A stretch of 64,000 nt of DNA from an uncultured Pelagibacteraceae bacterium (GTDB lineage: Bacteria > Pseudomonadota > Alphaproteobacteria > Pelagibacterales > Pelagibacteraceae): positions 1 through 64,000 of the forward strand of contig CACPCX010000001.1 in assembly GCA_902632545.1 (NCBI GenBank), given 5' to 3'. The notes below the pieces were generated by a model. The model did no database searches. It had not been told where the DNA came from and was given only the letters and a program-made list of their open reading frames with translations. A program made the position numbers and the translations under genes. Position 1 is the first letter of the stretch. Each line of letters opens with the position of its first letter. Below, one piece after another: positions 53,445 through 63,945 of this stretch.

Positions 53445-54056
53445 ATGACAATAAAATTATCAGAATACATGAGCAGTCTTGTACCAATGGTTGTTGAACA
53501 ATCAAGCAAGGGTGAAAGAGCTTACGATATATATTCAAGATTATTAAAAGAAAGAATTATTTTTTTAACAGGGCAAATTAATGACAACGTAGCATCATTA
53601 GTTACTGCTCAATTATTATTTTTAGAAGCTGAAGATCCAAAGAAAGAAATTTATTTATACATTAACAGTCCAGGTGGTTTAGTTACAGCAGGTCTTGGAA
53701 TTTATGACACTATGCAATATGTCAAGCCAGATATTTCTACTTTATGTATTGGACAAGCTGCATCAATGGGCTCATTTCTACTTGCGGCAGGCACAAAAGG
53801 GAAAAGGTTTTCTTTACCAAATTCAAGAATTATGGTTCACCAACCATCTGCAGGTTTTCAAGGTCAGGCAACTGATATTGAGATCCACGCAAACGAGGTT
53901 TTGTCTTTAAAGAAAAGACTTAATGAAATTTATTCAAAGCATACCGGAAAAAGTGTTGATGAAATAAAGTCAGCTCTTGAAAGAGATAATTTTATGACTG
54001 CTAATGTCGCACAATCATTCGGTCTTATTGACGAAGTAGTAGAAAAAAGATCTTAA
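53445..54056 (+). CDS. clpP: ATP-dependent Clp protease proteolytic subunit
   Basis: Serine peptidase subunit of 203 residues. Catalytic Ser in [14 protein letters not shown] (near 107), His in [17 protein letters not shown] (near 131) and an Asp near 180 are present. [20 protein letters not shown] at the N-terminus contains the hydrophobic-loop region that docks ClpX. Follows tig by 32 nt. Confidence 0.97.
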   Translation: MTIKLSEYMSSLVPMVVEQSSKGERAYDIYSRLLKERIIFLTGQINDNVASLVTAQLLFLEAEDPKKEIYLYINSPGGLVTAGLGIYDTMQYVKPDISTLCIGQAASMGSFLLAAGTKGKRFSLPNSRIMVHQPSAGFQGQATDIEIHANEVLSLKKRLNEIYSKHTGKSVDEIKSALERDNFMTANVAQSFGLIDEVVEKRS

Positions 54057-54108
54057 TACACTATATCTTGAGTCATCATTAATCCAAACTTGATTAGTAC
54101 GAGTCATT

Positions 54109-54114
54109 TATAAT
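54109..54114 (+). promoter_or_regulatory. possible -10 element of a clpX promoter
   Basis: A perfect TATAAT lies 35 nt before clpX in the 92-nt clpP-clpX gap. TTGATT is present upstream at 54090-54095 but only 13 nt away, too short for a standard spacer, so the assignment is weak. Confidence 0.3.
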
Positions 54115-54148
54115 AAAGTAATTAAATTGATTCGTTTAAAAATTTAAA

Positions 54149-55417
54149 ATGACAAATAATAATAAAAATATTCTTTACTGTTCTTTTTGTGGCAAGAGCC
54201 AACACGAGGTTAGAAAGTTAATCGCAGGTCCAACTGTTTTCATCTGCGATGAATGTGTTGAGCTATGTATGGACATTATAAAAGAGGAGAGCAAAGATAC
54301 TTTTGTAAAACATCAAGATGGTCTTCCATCTCCAAAAGAAATTTGTTCAGTATTAGATGATTATGTAATTGGTCAAGCTCATGCTAAGAAGGTATTATCT
54401 GTTGCGGTACACAATCATTACAAAAGATTAAATTATGAAAGCAAAACAAGCAAAAATGTTGAGCTATCGAAATCAAATATACTTTTAGTAGGCCCTACAG
54501 GTTGTGGAAAAACATTGCTCGCACAAACTCTTGCTAGAATCCTAGACGTTCCATTTACAATGGCTGATGCAACCACTTTAACCGAAGCAGGTTATGTTGG
54601 AGAGGATGTTGAAAATATTATTTTAAAATTGTTACAAGCATCTGACTATAATGTTGAAAAAGCTCAAAGAGGAATAGTTTATATTGATGAAGTTGATAAA
54701 ATAAGTAGAAAATCTGAAAATCCATCAATTACAAGAGATGTATCTGGTGAAGGTGTTCAGCAAGCTCTTCTTAAAATAATGGAAGGAACAGTTGCAAGTG
54801 TTCCTCCCCAGGGTGGTAGAAAACATCCTCAACAAGAATTTTTACAAGTAGATACCACAAATATTTTATTTATTTGTGGTGGTGCGTTTGCTGGCCTTGA
54901 TAAAATAATCTCTCAAAGAGATAAAGGAACCTCAATTGGTTTTGGCGCAGATGTAAAAAATACACAAGATAAGAAAACTGGTGAATGGATGAAAGGATTA
55001 GAGCCAGAAGATTTATTAAAATTCGGATTGATTCCAGAATTTATTGGAAGACTTCCAATGATAGCAACACTTGAAGATTTAGATGAAAAATCTTTAATAA
55101 AAATATTACAAGAACCAAAAAATTCTTTAACAAAACAATACCAAGAGTTGTTTAAATTGGATGGTGCTAAACTAACTTTTAAAGAAAATGCTTTAAAAGA
55201 AATAGCGCAAAAAGCAATAAACAAAAAAACTGGAGCAAGAGGCTTGAGATCTATTTTAGAAAATATTTTGTTGAAAACAATGTATGATCTGCCCAGTCAA
55301 GACAATATTGAGGAAGTAATTGTTGATGCAAGTGCAGTAAAAGGGCAGTCTCAACCAATTCTAGTTCACACTAAAGGTGATAGTAAATCTAAGTCAAATA
55401 AGACCACAGCGGCTTAA
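54149..55417 (+). CDS. clpX: ClpX ATPase, Clp protease specificity subunit
   Basis: AAA+ unfoldase of 422 residues. N-terminal zinc-binding domain with [10 protein letters not shown] and [10 protein letters not shown] (residues 11-40), Walker A GPTGCGKT (115-122), Walker [11 protein letters not shown] near 180, the pore loop GYVGEDV, the [13 protein letters not shown] stretch and the IGF loop region (TSIGFGADV) that binds ClpP. Sensor [13 protein letters not shown] near 365. Lon follows 60 nt later. Confidence 0.98.
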   Translation: MTNNNKNILYCSFCGKSQHEVRKLIAGPTVFICDECVELCMDIIKEESKDTFVKHQDGLPSPKEICSVLDDYVIGQAHAKKVLSVAVHNHYKRLNYESKTSKNVELSKSNILLVGPTGCGKTLLAQTLARILDVPFTMADATTLTEAGYVGEDVENIILKLLQASDYNVEKAQRGIVYIDEVDKISRKSENPSITRDVSGEGVQQALLKIMEGTVASVPPQGGRKHPQQEFLQVDTTNILFICGGAFAGLDKIISQRDKGTSIGFGADVKNTQDKKTGEWMKGLEPEDLLKFGLIPEFIGRLPMIATLEDLDEKSLIKILQEPKNSLTKQYQELFKLDGAKLTFKENALKEIAQKAINKKTGARGLRSILENILLKTMYDLPSQDNIEEVIVDASAVKGQSQPILVHTKGDSKSKSNKTTAA

Positions 55418-55477
55418 TATCCTTAATAAGTAATAAATACCTATTGCATTATATAATATAATATCCATATTGTTTAT

Positions 55478-57856
55478 ATGGACATCAAAATTTCACTGCC
55501 CTTACTTCCATTAAGAGACATTGTGGTCTTTCCAAGTATGGTAATACCTCTATTTGTAGGAAGAGATAAATCTATTTCAGCACTCAATGAAGTGATGAAA
55601 AAAGATAAAAAAATTATTTTAGTCACTCAAAAAAATTCAGAAATTGACGACCCCAAGAAAACTGATGTCTTTATGTATGGCTGTGAGGGAAGTATTTTAC
55701 AATTGCTAAAATTACCTGATGGCACAGTTAAAGTATTGGTAGAAGGTATTAAAAGAGTGAAAATTCTAGATTTTAAAGATAATGAAAAGTTTATAATATG
55801 TGATTACACATACTATAACGATGTTTCACCTAAGGATGAAGATTTATTTCCTTTAGCAACTACGGCCTTAAGAAGATTAGAAAAATTAACATCTATAAAT
55901 AAAAAAATTTCTAACGAAACTATAAATACAATTAAACAATTGAAAGACCCATCACAAATTGCAGATAATATTGCATCTCATTTAACGGCTACTATTTCTG
56001 AAAAACAACAAATATTTGAAACTGTAGATGTTAAGAAAAGATTAAACTCCATCATAAAAATAATGGAAAATGAAACAAGCATTATTGGTGTTGAAAAAAG
56101 AATTAGAGGGAGAGTTAAAACTCAGATGGAAAAAACTCAAAGAGAATATTATTTAAATGAGCAATTAAAAGCTATTCAAAAAGAACTTGGTGAAATTGAA
56201 GATGGTAAAGACGAAACTGCTAGTTTGAATAAAGCAATTACAAAAGCAAAAATGCCAAAAGAGGTTGAAAAAAAATGCCTCCAAGAGTTAAAAAAATTAA
56301 AAAATATGAGTCCTATGTCTGCTGAGGCAACAGTAGTTAGAAATTATTTAGATTGGATGACCGAACTTCCATGGCATAAAAAAAGTGAAATAGATATAAA
56401 TTTAAAGAATGCTTTAGATATTCTTGATAAAGATCACTTTGGATTAGAAAAAGTTAAAGAGAGAATAATTGAATTTTTAGCTGTTCAAAAAAGAATGGAG
56501 AAAATCAAAGGTCCAATTTTATGTTTAGTTGGACCTCCAGGTGTAGGAAAAACGTCTCTAGGTAAATCAATAGCTAAAGCCACTAATAGAGAATTCGTAA
56601 GAATGTCGGTAGGTGGAATGAGAGATGAAGCAGAGATTAGAGGTCATCGAAGAACTTACATTGGATCTTTACCTGGAAAAATTATTCAGATGATGAAAAA
56701 GGCTGGAACAAAAAATCCACTAATTTTACTGGATGAGATTGACAAAATTGGAAATGATTATAGGGGAGATCCATCTTCTGCTTTATTAGAAGCCTTAGAT
56801 CCTGAACAGAACACAACATTTAACGATCATTATTTAGAGGTTGATTATGATTTATCTGATGTGATGTTTGTTACTACTGCTAATACATTAAATATTTTGC
56901 CTCCACTGTTAGATAGAATGGAGGTAATAAGGTTAGCAGGCTACACTGAAGATGAAAAAATAAGTATTGCTAATAAATATTTATTACCAAAACAAATTAA
57001 AGATAATGGTGTTAAAGATAAAGAAATGAAGTTAGATGACGATATAATTAAAGAAGTAATAAGAGGCTACACTAAAGAATCAGGTGTAAGAAATCTTGAA
57101 AGAGAAATTTCAAAACTTGCAAGAAAAGTAGTTAAAAAAATTGTTTCTGGAGAAGAAAAGGAAGTTGGGATTAATAATAAAAATTTGTCTGATTTTTTAG
57201 GTGTTCCTAAATTTAAGTTTGGAGAATTAGAGTCAAAAAATAGAGTAGGTATCGTCACAGGACTTGCTTGGACAGAGTATGGGGGAGAAATTTTAAAAAT
57301 TGAAACATTAACAATGCCGGGTAAAGGCAGAATGCAAATTACAGGAAAATTAGGTGATGTTATGCAAGAGTCTATTAAAGCAGCAAAATCTTTTGTAAGA
57401 TCAAAATGTTTAGAGTATGGAATTATCCCACCTATTTTTGAAAAAAAAGATTTCCATATTCATGTTCCGGAAGGAGCAACTCCAAAAGATGGTCCATCTG
57501 CTGGAGTTGGAATGGTAACATCAATAGTTTCTTCAATCACAAATATCCCTGTGAAGAGAGATGTGGCAATGACTGGTGAAGTAACTTTAACAGGTCAAGT
57601 TTTACCAATTGGAGGATTAAAAGAAAAATTATTGGCAGCTCATAGAGCTGGAATCAAAGAGGTATTAATTCCAAAAGAAAATGAAAAAGATTTAGTAGAT
57701 ATGCCTAAAAAAATTATAGACGATATCAAAATTACTCCAGTCGAATATGCTGATCAAGTTATAAAAATAGCTTTAACAAAAGAACTTAAACCTACAGAGT
57801 GGGTTGAAGTTGAAATGTCAAAAAAGGACGATAAATCACAAGCAAGCATTCAATAA
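55478..57856 (+). CDS. lon: ATP-dependent protease Lon
   Basis: 792 residues: N-terminal LON domain (1-200), coiled-coil linker (VKTQMEKTQREYYLNEQLKA near 208), AAA+ domain with Walker A GPPGVGKT near 352 and LILLDEIDKIG near 415, and the C-terminal Ser-Lys peptidase domain with PKDGPSAGVGMV (Ser near 674) and GGLKEKLLAAHRAG (Lys near 716). Complete and of normal length. Confidence 0.98.
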   Translation: MDIKISLPLLPLRDIVVFPSMVIPLFVGRDKSISALNEVMKKDKKIILVTQKNSEIDDPKKTDVFMYGCEGSILQLLKLPDGTVKVLVEGIKRVKILDFKDNEKFIICDYTYYNDVSPKDEDLFPLATTALRRLEKLTSINKKISNETINTIKQLKDPSQIADNIASHLTATISEKQQIFETVDVKKRLNSIIKIMENETSIIGVEKRIRGRVKTQMEKTQREYYLNEQLKAIQKELGEIEDGKDETASLNKAITKAKMPKEVEKKCLQELKKLKNMSPMSAEATVVRNYLDWMTELPWHKKSEIDINLKNALDILDKDHFGLEKVKERIIEFLAVQKRMEKIKGPILCLVGPPGVGKTSLGKSIAKATNREFVRMSVGGMRDEAEIRGHRRTYIGSLPGKIIQMMKKAGTKNPLILLDEIDKIGNDYRGDPSSALLEALDPEQNTTFNDHYLEVDYDLSDVMFVTTANTLNILPPLLDRMEVIRLAGYTEDEKISIANKYLLPKQIKDNGVKDKEMKLDDDIIKEVIRGYTKESGVRNLEREISKLARKVVKKIVSGEEKEVGINNKNLSDFLGVPKFKFGELESKNRVGIVTGLAWTEYGGEILKIETLTMPGKGRMQITGKLGDVMQESIKAAKSFVRSKCLEYGIIPPIFEKKDFHIHVPEGATPKDGPSAGVGMVTSIVSSITNIPVKRDVAMTGEVTLTGQVLPIGGLKEKLLAAHRAGIKEVLIPKENEKDLVDMPKKIIDDIKITPVEYADQVIKIALTKELKPTEWVEVEMSKKDDKSQASIQ

Positions 57857-57869
57857 AAAAAATTATAAA

Positions 57870-58649
57870 TTATTTTTTAATTAAATATCTACAAGCAATA
57901 TCAACTCTATGTAGCCAAATATCTTGATTGGAAAAAAAATTGTCTACTGCAGTTTTAACACCTGGACATATACCGTAATCATCAATATGCAAAACACCAC
58001 CTGGAACTAATTTTTCATAAAGAATTTCTAATTGTTTTTTGGTAGTCTTATAAATATCTGTATCTAATCTAAGAAAACTTATTTTATTGGGAATATTATC
58101 CTTAAAATTTAATGTTTCTAATATATCACCTGGAACTAATATATATTTTTCAAAGTTTTTTTTATTATTTTTAATTATATTTTTTTTTACTTCTTCTAAA
58201 GAATAAAAAATATCAGAGGAGTCATAACTCGCTTTTTTTCCAGTTTTTAAATCAATGTCATTATCTGTAAAAGAATTTTCTACAAAACCATCAAAAGTGT
58301 CATAACCCCAAATTTTTTTATTTAAGTTTAGTTCATCATTTATTTCACCAATAAACGCCAAAGTATTCCCATTATAGACACCACATTCAACTATATCGCC
58401 TTCAATATTTTCGTTTTTTATATGATTTAATGATTGATATATTGACCATAAATTTAATTCAGATGCTAAAGTAATTTCTTGAAAGTATTTAATTTGCTTT
58501 TTTCTATCTTCATTAAGTTCTGCAATAAAGTTTCCCCACCTATCATTAAAATTATTTTTTCTTTTTAATTCATATCCAAAGACATCAAAGAATTTTATTA
58601 TTATTTTTTTTAAAGGTGATCTGAGCTTTAATTCTCTTGAGGATGCCAT
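57870..58649 (-). CDS. TylF/MycF-type O-methyltransferase-like protein
   Basis: 259 residues. The SAM-binding core DIVECGVYNGNTLAFIGEI near residue 95, KIWGYDTFDGF near 117, KISFLRLDTDIYKTTKKQL near 195 and GGVLHIDDYG near 223 are those of the TylF family, which methylates sugar hydroxyls in macrolides and glycans. Here a surface sugar is a likely substrate. More A+T rich than its neighbours and in the opposite orientation, it looks like an accessory gene inserted between lon and the tRNA cluster. Confidence 0.82.
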   Translation of the reverse strand: MASSRELKLRSPLKKIIIKFFDVFGYELKRKNNFNDRWGNFIAELNEDRKKQIKYFQEITLASELNLWSIYQSLNHIKNENIEGDIVECGVYNGNTLAFIGEINDELNLNKKIWGYDTFDGFVENSFTDNDIDLKTGKKASYDSSDIFYSLEEVKKNIIKNNKKNFEKYILVPGDILETLNFKDNIPNKISFLRLDTDIYKTTKKQLEILYEKLVPGGVLHIDDYGICPGVKTAVDNFFSNQDIWLHRVDIACRYLIKK

Positions 58650-58741
58650 ATGCTTAAATTTTATAATTTATAACTATTTATTAATATCATTATTCACTAT
58701 AAAAAACTCATTTATATCAATATTTAGTTGTTAATGAATTA

Positions 58742-58770
58742 TTGCTTTCCTGAAATTATTATTGTATTAC
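58742..58770 (+). promoter_or_regulatory. promoter-like elements before the first tRNA-Val
   Basis: TTGCTT (58742-58747), 17-bp spacer, TATTAC (58765-58770), 12 nt before the tRNA. A weaker match than the element before the second tRNA pair. Confidence 0.45.
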
Positions 58771-58782
58771 AACAAAGTTTTT

Positions 58783-58858
58783 GGGCGATTAGCTCAGTTG
58801 GTAGAGCATCTCGTTTACACCGAGGGGGTCAAAGGTTCGAGTCCTTTACTGCCCACCA
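58783..58858 (+). tRNA. tRNA-Val (UAC), copy 1, with acceptor-stem mismatch
   Basis: 76 nt with encoded CCA. Anticodon stem TCTCG/CGAGG with loop TTTACAC gives anticodon TAC. D arm GCTCAGTTGGTAGAGC and T arm GGTTCGAGTCC are normal. The acceptor 5' strand is GGGCGAT against ACTGCCC: the sixth pair becomes A-C instead of the G-C of the second copy. Confidence 0.93.
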
Positions 58859-58870
58859 AAACAATAAAGT

Positions 58871-58947
58871 GGGGGTGTAGCTCAGTTGGTTAGAGCGATC
58901 GCCTGTCACGCGATAGGTCGAGGGTTCGAGTCCCTTCACTCCCGCCA
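58871..58947 (+). tRNA. tRNA-Asp (GUC), copy 1
   Basis: 77 nt with encoded CCA. Acceptor GGGGGTG pairs with CACTCCC (one G-U), anticodon stem ATCGC/GCGAT with loop CTGTCAC gives anticodon GTC, discriminator G as expected for Asp. 12 nt after tRNA-Val. Confidence 0.95.
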
Positions 58948-58982
58948 CTTTTTCTTAATTTTAGATGAAATATTAATAGACC

Positions 58983-59010
58983 TTGACCTTATTGTACTAA
59001 AAGATATAAA
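58983..59010 (+). promoter_or_regulatory. sigma-70-type promoter before the second tRNA pair
   Basis: TTGACC (58983-58988), 16-bp spacer, TATAAA (59005-59010), 20 nt before tRNA-Val copy 2. It lies in the non-duplicated spacer, so the second pair has its own, stronger promoter. Confidence 0.7.
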
Positions 59011-59030
59011 ACACATTACTTTTTGGTAAT

Positions 59031-59106
59031 GGGCGGTTAGCTCAGTTGGTAGAGCATCTCGTTTACACCGAGGGGGTCAAAGGTTCGAGTCCTTTACTGC
59101 CCACCA
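59031..59106 (+). tRNA. tRNA-Val (UAC), copy 2
   Basis: Acceptor GGGCGGT pairs fully (one G-U) with ACTGCCC; the rest is identical to copy 1. This is the canonical version. Confidence 0.96.
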
Positions 59107-59118
59107 AAACAATAAAGT

Positions 59119-59195
59119 GGGGGTGTAGCTCAGTTGGTTAGAGCGATCGCCTGTCACGCGATAGGTCGAGGGTTCGAGTCCCTTCACTCCCGCCA
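59119..59195 (+). tRNA. tRNA-Asp (GUC), copy 2
   Basis: Identical over all 77 nt to copy 1, anticodon GTC. It is followed by a short T stretch and 157 nt of non-coding sequence before nuoA. Confidence 0.96.
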
Positions 59196-59352
59196 CTTTT
59201 AAGTAAATTTGCTGTAATTTGTTAAGTAACTGTTATTGTTATGTTTTTTTGCTATATCCGTATAAGTATATGATATTGTTATCTTTTTTTTTATTGTAAA
59301 ATGTGACGTATCAACGCTTCAACATAAAAAAAAAACTGATATATAGACTTTC

Positions 59353-59721
59353 ATGTTATCTGATTTTCTTAAAGATTACTTACCAATTGTTATTTTTTTA
59401 ATTATAGCTCTAGGTTTGAGCTGTGCATTTGTGGTAATTAATTTTATTCTATCGCCAAAAAAACCTGATCCAGAAAAATTATCTGCTTATGAATGTGGAT
59501 TTGAACCGTTTGAGGATTCTAGACTTGAATTTGATGTTAGATTTTACTTAGTTGCAATCTTATTTATCATATTTGATTTGGAAATAGCTTTTTTATTTCC
59601 ATGGGCAATTTCTCTTGGAAATATCGGATTACTAGGTTTTTCATCAATGATGATTTTTCTATTCATTCTTACAATTGGTTTTATATACGAATGGAAAAAA
59701 GGCGCACTAGACTGGGAATAA
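59353..59721 (+). CDS. nuoA: NADH-quinone oxidoreductase subunit A
   Basis: 122-residue membrane subunit of complex I with three helices. The conserved loop [25 protein letters not shown] segment ([18 protein letters not shown], near residue 43) and the acidic second helix [12 protein letters not shown] near 73 are diagnostic. First gene of the nuo operon; its promoter should lie in 59201-59352, where several A+T-rich -10-like elements occur but none is convincing. Confidence 0.97.
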   Translation: MLSDFLKDYLPIVIFLIIALGLSCAFVVINFILSPKKPDPEKLSAYECGFEPFEDSRLEFDVRFYLVAILFIIFDLEIAFLFPWAISLGNIGLLGFSSMMIFLFILTIGFIYEWKKGALDWE

Positions 59722-59733
59722 AATTATTAAACA

Positions 59734-60249
59734 ATGACAAATAAAATAGATCAAGTTCCAGAAGAGTTTAAACAACTTGCAGATGACTTTGGTAAAAATG
59801 GATTTATTACTACGTCACTTGATAATCTGATAAACTGGTCAAGATCCGGATCACTTCATTGGATGACCTTTGGACTAGCGTGCTGTGCAGTCGAAATGAT
59901 GCAAACATCTATGCCAAGGTATGACCTTGAAAGATTTGGTGCAGCACCCAGAGCATCACCCAGACAGTCTGATGTTATGATTGTAGCTGGTACCCTAACT
60001 AATAAAATGGCACCAGCATTACGAAAAGTATATGACCAAATGCCTGAACCTAGATATGTAATATCAATGGGAAGTTGCGCTAACGGTGGTGGTTACTATC
60101 ATTATTCTTACTCAGTTGTAAGAGGTTGCGATAGGATCGTACCAGTAGATGTTTATGTACCAGGATGTCCCCCATCAGCGGAAGCATTATTATATGGAAT
60201 ATTACAATTACAAAAAAAAATTAGAGAAAAGGGCTCTACTATAAGATAG
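59734..60249 (+). CDS. nuoB: NADH-quinone oxidoreductase subunit B
   Basis: 171 residues, peripheral-arm subunit holding the terminal iron-sulfur cluster N2. Cluster cysteines: the tandem pair in [12 protein letters not shown] near residue 48, [20 protein letters not shown] near 112 and [16 protein letters not shown] near 142. Spaced 12 nt after nuoA and 2 nt before nuoC. Confidence 0.98.
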   Translation: MTNKIDQVPEEFKQLADDFGKNGFITTSLDNLINWSRSGSLHWMTFGLACCAVEMMQTSMPRYDLERFGAAPRASPRQSDVMIVAGTLTNKMAPALRKVYDQMPEPRYVISMGSCANGGGYYHYSYSVVRGCDRIVPVDVYVPGCPPSAEALLYGILQLQKKIREKGSTIR

Positions 60250-60251
60250 TT

Positions 60252-60857
60252 ATGAAAAGTTTAGAAGATCTAGAAAAAAAAATTAATTCGGGACTAACTA
60301 CCAAAATTAATAAATCTGAAATTAAACATAATCAAGTTTATCTTGAGACTGATAAAGATCATTTATTAGATATATGTTTGTTTTTAAAAACTAATAATGA
60401 TACAAAATTTAGACAACTAATAGATATAACGGTTGTTGATTATCCTGAAAGAAACCAAAGATTTGATATAGTTTATTTATTTTTAAGTCATGAATTTAAT
60501 CAAAGATTAATTTTAAAATATTCAATTACAGAGAATGAAGTTATTCCATCTTTAACAAGTATTTTTCCTTCATCTAATTGGATGGAAAGAGAGGTGTTTG
60601 ATATGTATGGTGTTACTTTTAAAGATCATCCTGATCTTAGAAGAATATTAACTGATTATGGCTTTAAAGGTCATCCACTTAGAAAAGATTTTCCACTTAC
60701 AGGTCATTCAGAAGTTAGATATAGCGAAGATGAAAAAAAAGTTATTAGTGAACCAGTTAAATTAGAACAAAATTTTAGAAATTTTGATTACGAAAGTCCT
60801 TGGGAAGGAACTAAGTATATAAAAGATGAAATAGATAGTAATGACAAAAAAAATTAA
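60252..60857 (+). CDS. nuoC: NADH-quinone oxidoreductase subunit C
   Basis: 201 residues, 30-kDa subunit of complex I. Diagnostic segment [20 protein letters not shown] near residue 113, then [20 protein letters not shown]. It overlaps nuoD by 17 nt. Separate nuoC and nuoD genes, as is usual in alphaproteobacteria. Confidence 0.97.
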   Translation: MKSLEDLEKKINSGLTTKINKSEIKHNQVYLETDKDHLLDICLFLKTNNDTKFRQLIDITVVDYPERNQRFDIVYLFLSHEFNQRLILKYSITENEVIPSLTSIFPSSNWMEREVFDMYGVTFKDHPDLRRILTDYGFKGHPLRKDFPLTGHSEVRYSEDEKKVISEPVKLEQNFRNFDYESPWEGTKYIKDEIDSNDKKN

Positions 60858-62016
60858 AAATTTAAATTTAAACTTTGGACCACAGCATCCTGCTGCACAT
60901 GGTGTATTAAGACTAATATTAGAACTTGATGGAGAAATTGTTGAAAAAGCCGATCCTCATATTGGTTTATTACATAGAGGTACAGAAAAATTAATTGAAA
61001 ACAAAACTTACATGCAAGCAGTACCTTATTTTGACCGATTAGATTATGTGGCTCCTATGAATCAAGAACACGCATTCGCACTAGCAGTTGAAAAAATTCT
61101 TAATTTAAATGTTCCCATTAGAGCTCAATATATAAGAGTAATATTTTGTGAAATAGGAAGAATTTTAAGTCACATCTTAAACGTTACAACCCAAGCTATG
61201 GATGTTGGTGCATTAACTCCAACTTTATGGGGCTTTGAAGAAAGAGAAAAGTTAATGGGTTTTTATGAGAGAGTTTCTGGATCTAGACTTCACGCTAACT
61301 ATTTCAGAGCTGGAGGTGTTCATCAAGATCTGCCACAAGGACTTGAGGAAGATATTAGTAAGTTCTGTGACAGCTTTCCAAAAATAATAAATGACTTAGA
61401 GAGCTTACTAACAGATAACAGGATTTTTAAACAACGTAATGTTGATATAGGAGTAGTTACAAGACAAGACGCTCTAGATTACTCATTTTCTGGTGTCATG
61501 ATAAGAGGATCAGGAGTTCCATGGGATTTAAGAAAATCTCAACCTTACGATTGTTATGAAAATTTAGAATTTAAAGTGCCTGTTGGAAAAAATGGGGATT
61601 GTTATGATAGATATTTATGTCGAATTGAGGAAATGAAAGAGAGTGTTTCCATAATCAAACAATGCTTGTCAAAAATGGAAAAAGGACCAATAAAATCTTT
61701 AGATGGAAAAATTAGTCCACCACCTAAAAAAGAAATTAAGCAATCAATGGAAGCACTTATTCACCATTTTAAATTATTTACTGAAGGTTATAGAGTTCCA
61801 AAAGATGAAATATATACTGCCGTTGAAGCTCCAAAAGGCGAGTTTGGTGTTTATTTAATATCTGATGGATCAAGCAAACCTTATAAATGCAAAATAAGAG
61901 CACCTGGGTTTTCACATTTGCAATCGATGGATTATCTTATCAAAGGACATATGTTGGCTGATGTTCCTGCAGTGCTGGGTTCATTAGATATAGTATTTGG
62001 AGAGGTTGATAGATGA
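60841..62016 (+). CDS. nuoD: NADH-quinone oxidoreductase subunit D
   Basis: 391 residues, 49-kDa subunit that forms the quinone site with NuoB. Signature [20 protein letters not shown] at the start (His of the quinone headgroup site), [12 protein letters not shown] near 42 and the C-terminal [20 protein letters not shown] near 340. The ATG start overlaps nuoC, and the stop overlaps nuoE (ATGA). Confidence 0.98.
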   Translation: MTKKIKNLNLNFGPQHPAAHGVLRLILELDGEIVEKADPHIGLLHRGTEKLIENKTYMQAVPYFDRLDYVAPMNQEHAFALAVEKILNLNVPIRAQYIRVIFCEIGRILSHILNVTTQAMDVGALTPTLWGFEEREKLMGFYERVSGSRLHANYFRAGGVHQDLPQGLEEDISKFCDSFPKIINDLESLLTDNRIFKQRNVDIGVVTRQDALDYSFSGVMIRGSGVPWDLRKSQPYDCYENLEFKVPVGKNGDCYDRYLCRIEEMKESVSIIKQCLSKMEKGPIKSLDGKISPPPKKEIKQSMEALIHHFKLFTEGYRVPKDEIYTAVEAPKGEFGVYLISDGSSKPYKCKIRAPGFSHLQSMDYLIKGHMLADVPAVLGSLDIVFGEVDR

Positions 62017-62621
62017 GTTTGAGAAGACCAGCAAAAATTCAACCAGAAAATTTTGAATTTACCAGTTCATCTCTAGAAGCTGCGAACAAAATTGTATCTA
62101 AGTATCCTGACGGTAAACAACAAAGTGCAGTTATGGCATTACTTTATATAGCTCAAAGACAAAATGATAATTGGATTCCTCTTGAGGCGATGAAATATAT
62201 CGCAAAGTTTTTGAAGATGCCGTACATAAAAGTTTACGAGGTAGCAACTTTTTATACTATGTATAATTTAGCTCCAGTTGGAAAACATTTTATACAAGTA
62301 TGCACAACAACTCCTTGCATGATAAGAGGAGCTAGTAAACTAGTTGAAGCGTGTAAAGAAAAAATATCTAAAAATGAATGTGAATTATCAAGTGATAAAA
62401 GTTGTTCATGGATGGAAGTTGAGTGTTTAGGAGCATGTGTTAATGCGCCCATGATGCAAATTAATGACGAATATTATGAAGATTTAGATAAAGAAAAAAC
62501 AATTAAAATTTTGGATCAAATTTTAAGAGGGGAAACACCAAAACCAGGTTCATATAGAGGAAGAATAAACAATGAGCCAGAAAATAACAGAAAAACACTG
62601 ATGGATTTTAAAAATGCTTAA
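62013..62621 (+). CDS. nuoE: NADH-quinone oxidoreductase subunit E
   Basis: 202 residues, 24-kDa subunit with a [2Fe-2S] cluster: [11 protein letters not shown] near residue 94 and [20 protein letters not shown] near 138. Preceded by the [20 protein letters not shown] helix region. Overlaps nuoF by 8 nt. The N-terminal 20 residues ([12 protein letters not shown]) are of the alphaproteobacterial/mitochondrial type. Confidence 0.97.
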   Translation: MSLRRPAKIQPENFEFTSSSLEAANKIVSKYPDGKQQSAVMALLYIAQRQNDNWIPLEAMKYIAKFLKMPYIKVYEVATFYTMYNLAPVGKHFIQVCTTTPCMIRGASKLVEACKEKISKNECELSSDKSCSWMEVECLGACVNAPMMQINDEYYEDLDKEKTIKILDQILRGETPKPGSYRGRINNEPENNRKTLMDFKNA

Positions 62622-63945
62622 CGATCAAGATAGAATATTTAAAAATTTATATAACGATATGGGTTCAGATATAAGCTCTTCACAGAAAAGAGGTGATTGG
62701 GTAAATACTAAAGAGATTACTGACAAAGGAAGAGATTGGATTATAAATGAAATTAAAGAGTCTCAACTTAGAGGTAGAGGTGGGGCTGGATTTCCTACAG
62801 GTTTAAAATGGTCATTTGCTCCTAAAGAAGTAGGTTCAAGACCACACTATTTAGTAATAAACGGTGACGAGTCTGAACCAGGTACTTGTAAAGATAGAGA
62901 TATATTAAGATTTGAACCACACAAATTAATTGAAGGTTGTTTGATTGCATCATATGCAGTTCAAGCGCATGTCTGCTACATCTATATTAGAGGTGAATAT
63001 TTTATTGATGGTCAAAAACTTCAAGCAGCTATAGATGAAGCTTATGAAAAAAAATTACTTGGTAAAAATGCAGCAGGAACTGGTTGGGACTTAGATATTT
63101 ATATTCATTACGGTGCCGGAGCATATATTTGTGGAGAAGAAACAGCTTTATTAGAAAGTATCGAGGGTAAAAAAGGTCAACCAAGATTAAAACCTCCGTT
63201 CCCTGCTCTAATTGGACTGTATGGATGTCCAACTATTATAAATAATGTAGAAACTATTGCTGTAGTACCGACAATTCTCAGAAGGGGTGGTAAATGGTTT
63301 GCTTCTCTTGGAAGAGAAAAGAATACAGGTACAAAAATATTTTGTATATCTGGAAATGTAAATACTCCGTGTAATGTTGAAGAAGAAATGAACATTCCAT
63401 TAAAAGAATTAATTGAAGTTCATGCAGGTGGTGTAATTGGAGGTTGGGATAATCTTCAAGCTGTCATACCAGGTGGGTCGTCAATGCCATTAATTCCTAG
63501 AGAAAAATGTGAAACACTAACTATGGATTTTGACTCACTCATGGCAGAGAAAAGTGGATTAGGAACTGCAGGTATTGTTGTGATTAATAAAGATCAAGAC
63601 ATTATTAAGTGTATGGCAAGAATTGCAAGATTTTATAAACATGAAAGTTGTGGTCAATGCACTCCTTGTAGAGAGGGATCTGGTTGGATGTGGAGAATGC
63701 TTGAAAGAATGGCTAAAGGGGATGCAACAAAAGATGAGGTAGATATGTTAGGTGATGTAACCAATCAAATAGCAGGTCATACAATTTGTGCATTTGGAGA
63801 AGGTTCTTCTTGGCCAGTTCAGGGTCTTTTAAGACATTTTAAAAAAGAAATAATAGAGAGAAATAATTTGGATCCTATTGTACAGAAAAAAAATAATATT
63901 CCTTATTTAGTTGATCAACACTTGTTGGATAAAAAAAATGCTTAA
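62614..63945 (+). CDS. nuoF: NADH-quinone oxidoreductase subunit F
   Basis: 443 residues, 51-kDa subunit that binds NADH and [18 protein letters not shown] near residue 53 (NADH), [16 protein letters not shown] near 167 (FMN), and the [4Fe-4S] motif [16 protein letters not shown] near 345 followed by [16 protein letters not shown] near 388. Complete. Overlaps nuoG by 8 nt. Confidence 0.98.
   Translation: MLNDQDRIFKNLYNDMGSDISSSQKRGDWVNTKEITDKGRDWIINEIKESQLRGRGGAGFPTGLKWSFAPKEVGSRPHYLVINGDESEPGTCKDRDILRFEPHKLIEGCLIASYAVQAHVCYIYIRGEYFIDGQKLQAAIDEAYEKKLLGKNAAGTGWDLDIYIHYGAGAYICGEETALLESIEGKKGQPRLKPPFPALIGLYGCPTIINNVETIAVVPTILRRGGKWFASLGREKNTGTKIFCISGNVNTPCNVEEEMNIPLKELIEVHAGGVIGGWDNLQAVIPGGSSMPLIPREKCETLTMDFDSLMAEKSGLGTAGIVVINKDQDIIKCMARIARFYKHESCGQCTPCREGSGWMWRMLERMAKGDATKDEVDMLGDVTNQIAGHTICAFGEGSSWPVQGLLRHFKKEIIERNNLDPIVQKKNNIPYLVDQHLLDKKNA

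Larger units (their letters stand above)
58782..58952 (+). repeat. first copy of a 171-bp tRNA-containing direct repeat
   Basis: Contains tRNA-Val and tRNA-Asp plus their 12-nt spacer. Identical to 59030-59200 except base 58788 (A here, G at 59036). The two copies are offset by 248 nt; flanking sequence differs. Confidence 0.95.
59030..59200 (+). repeat. second copy of the 171-bp tRNA-containing direct repeat
   Basis: Second copy of the unit at 58782-58952; the only difference is G at 59036 in the tRNA-Val acceptor stem. The 77-nt spacer between copies is unique. Confidence 0.95.

Noticed and set aside
59236..59277. Promoter elements before nuoA
   Set aside because: TTGTTA/TATAAG (19-bp spacer) and TTGCTA/GATATT both occur, but neither is clearly better than chance in a 157-nt A+T-rich gap.
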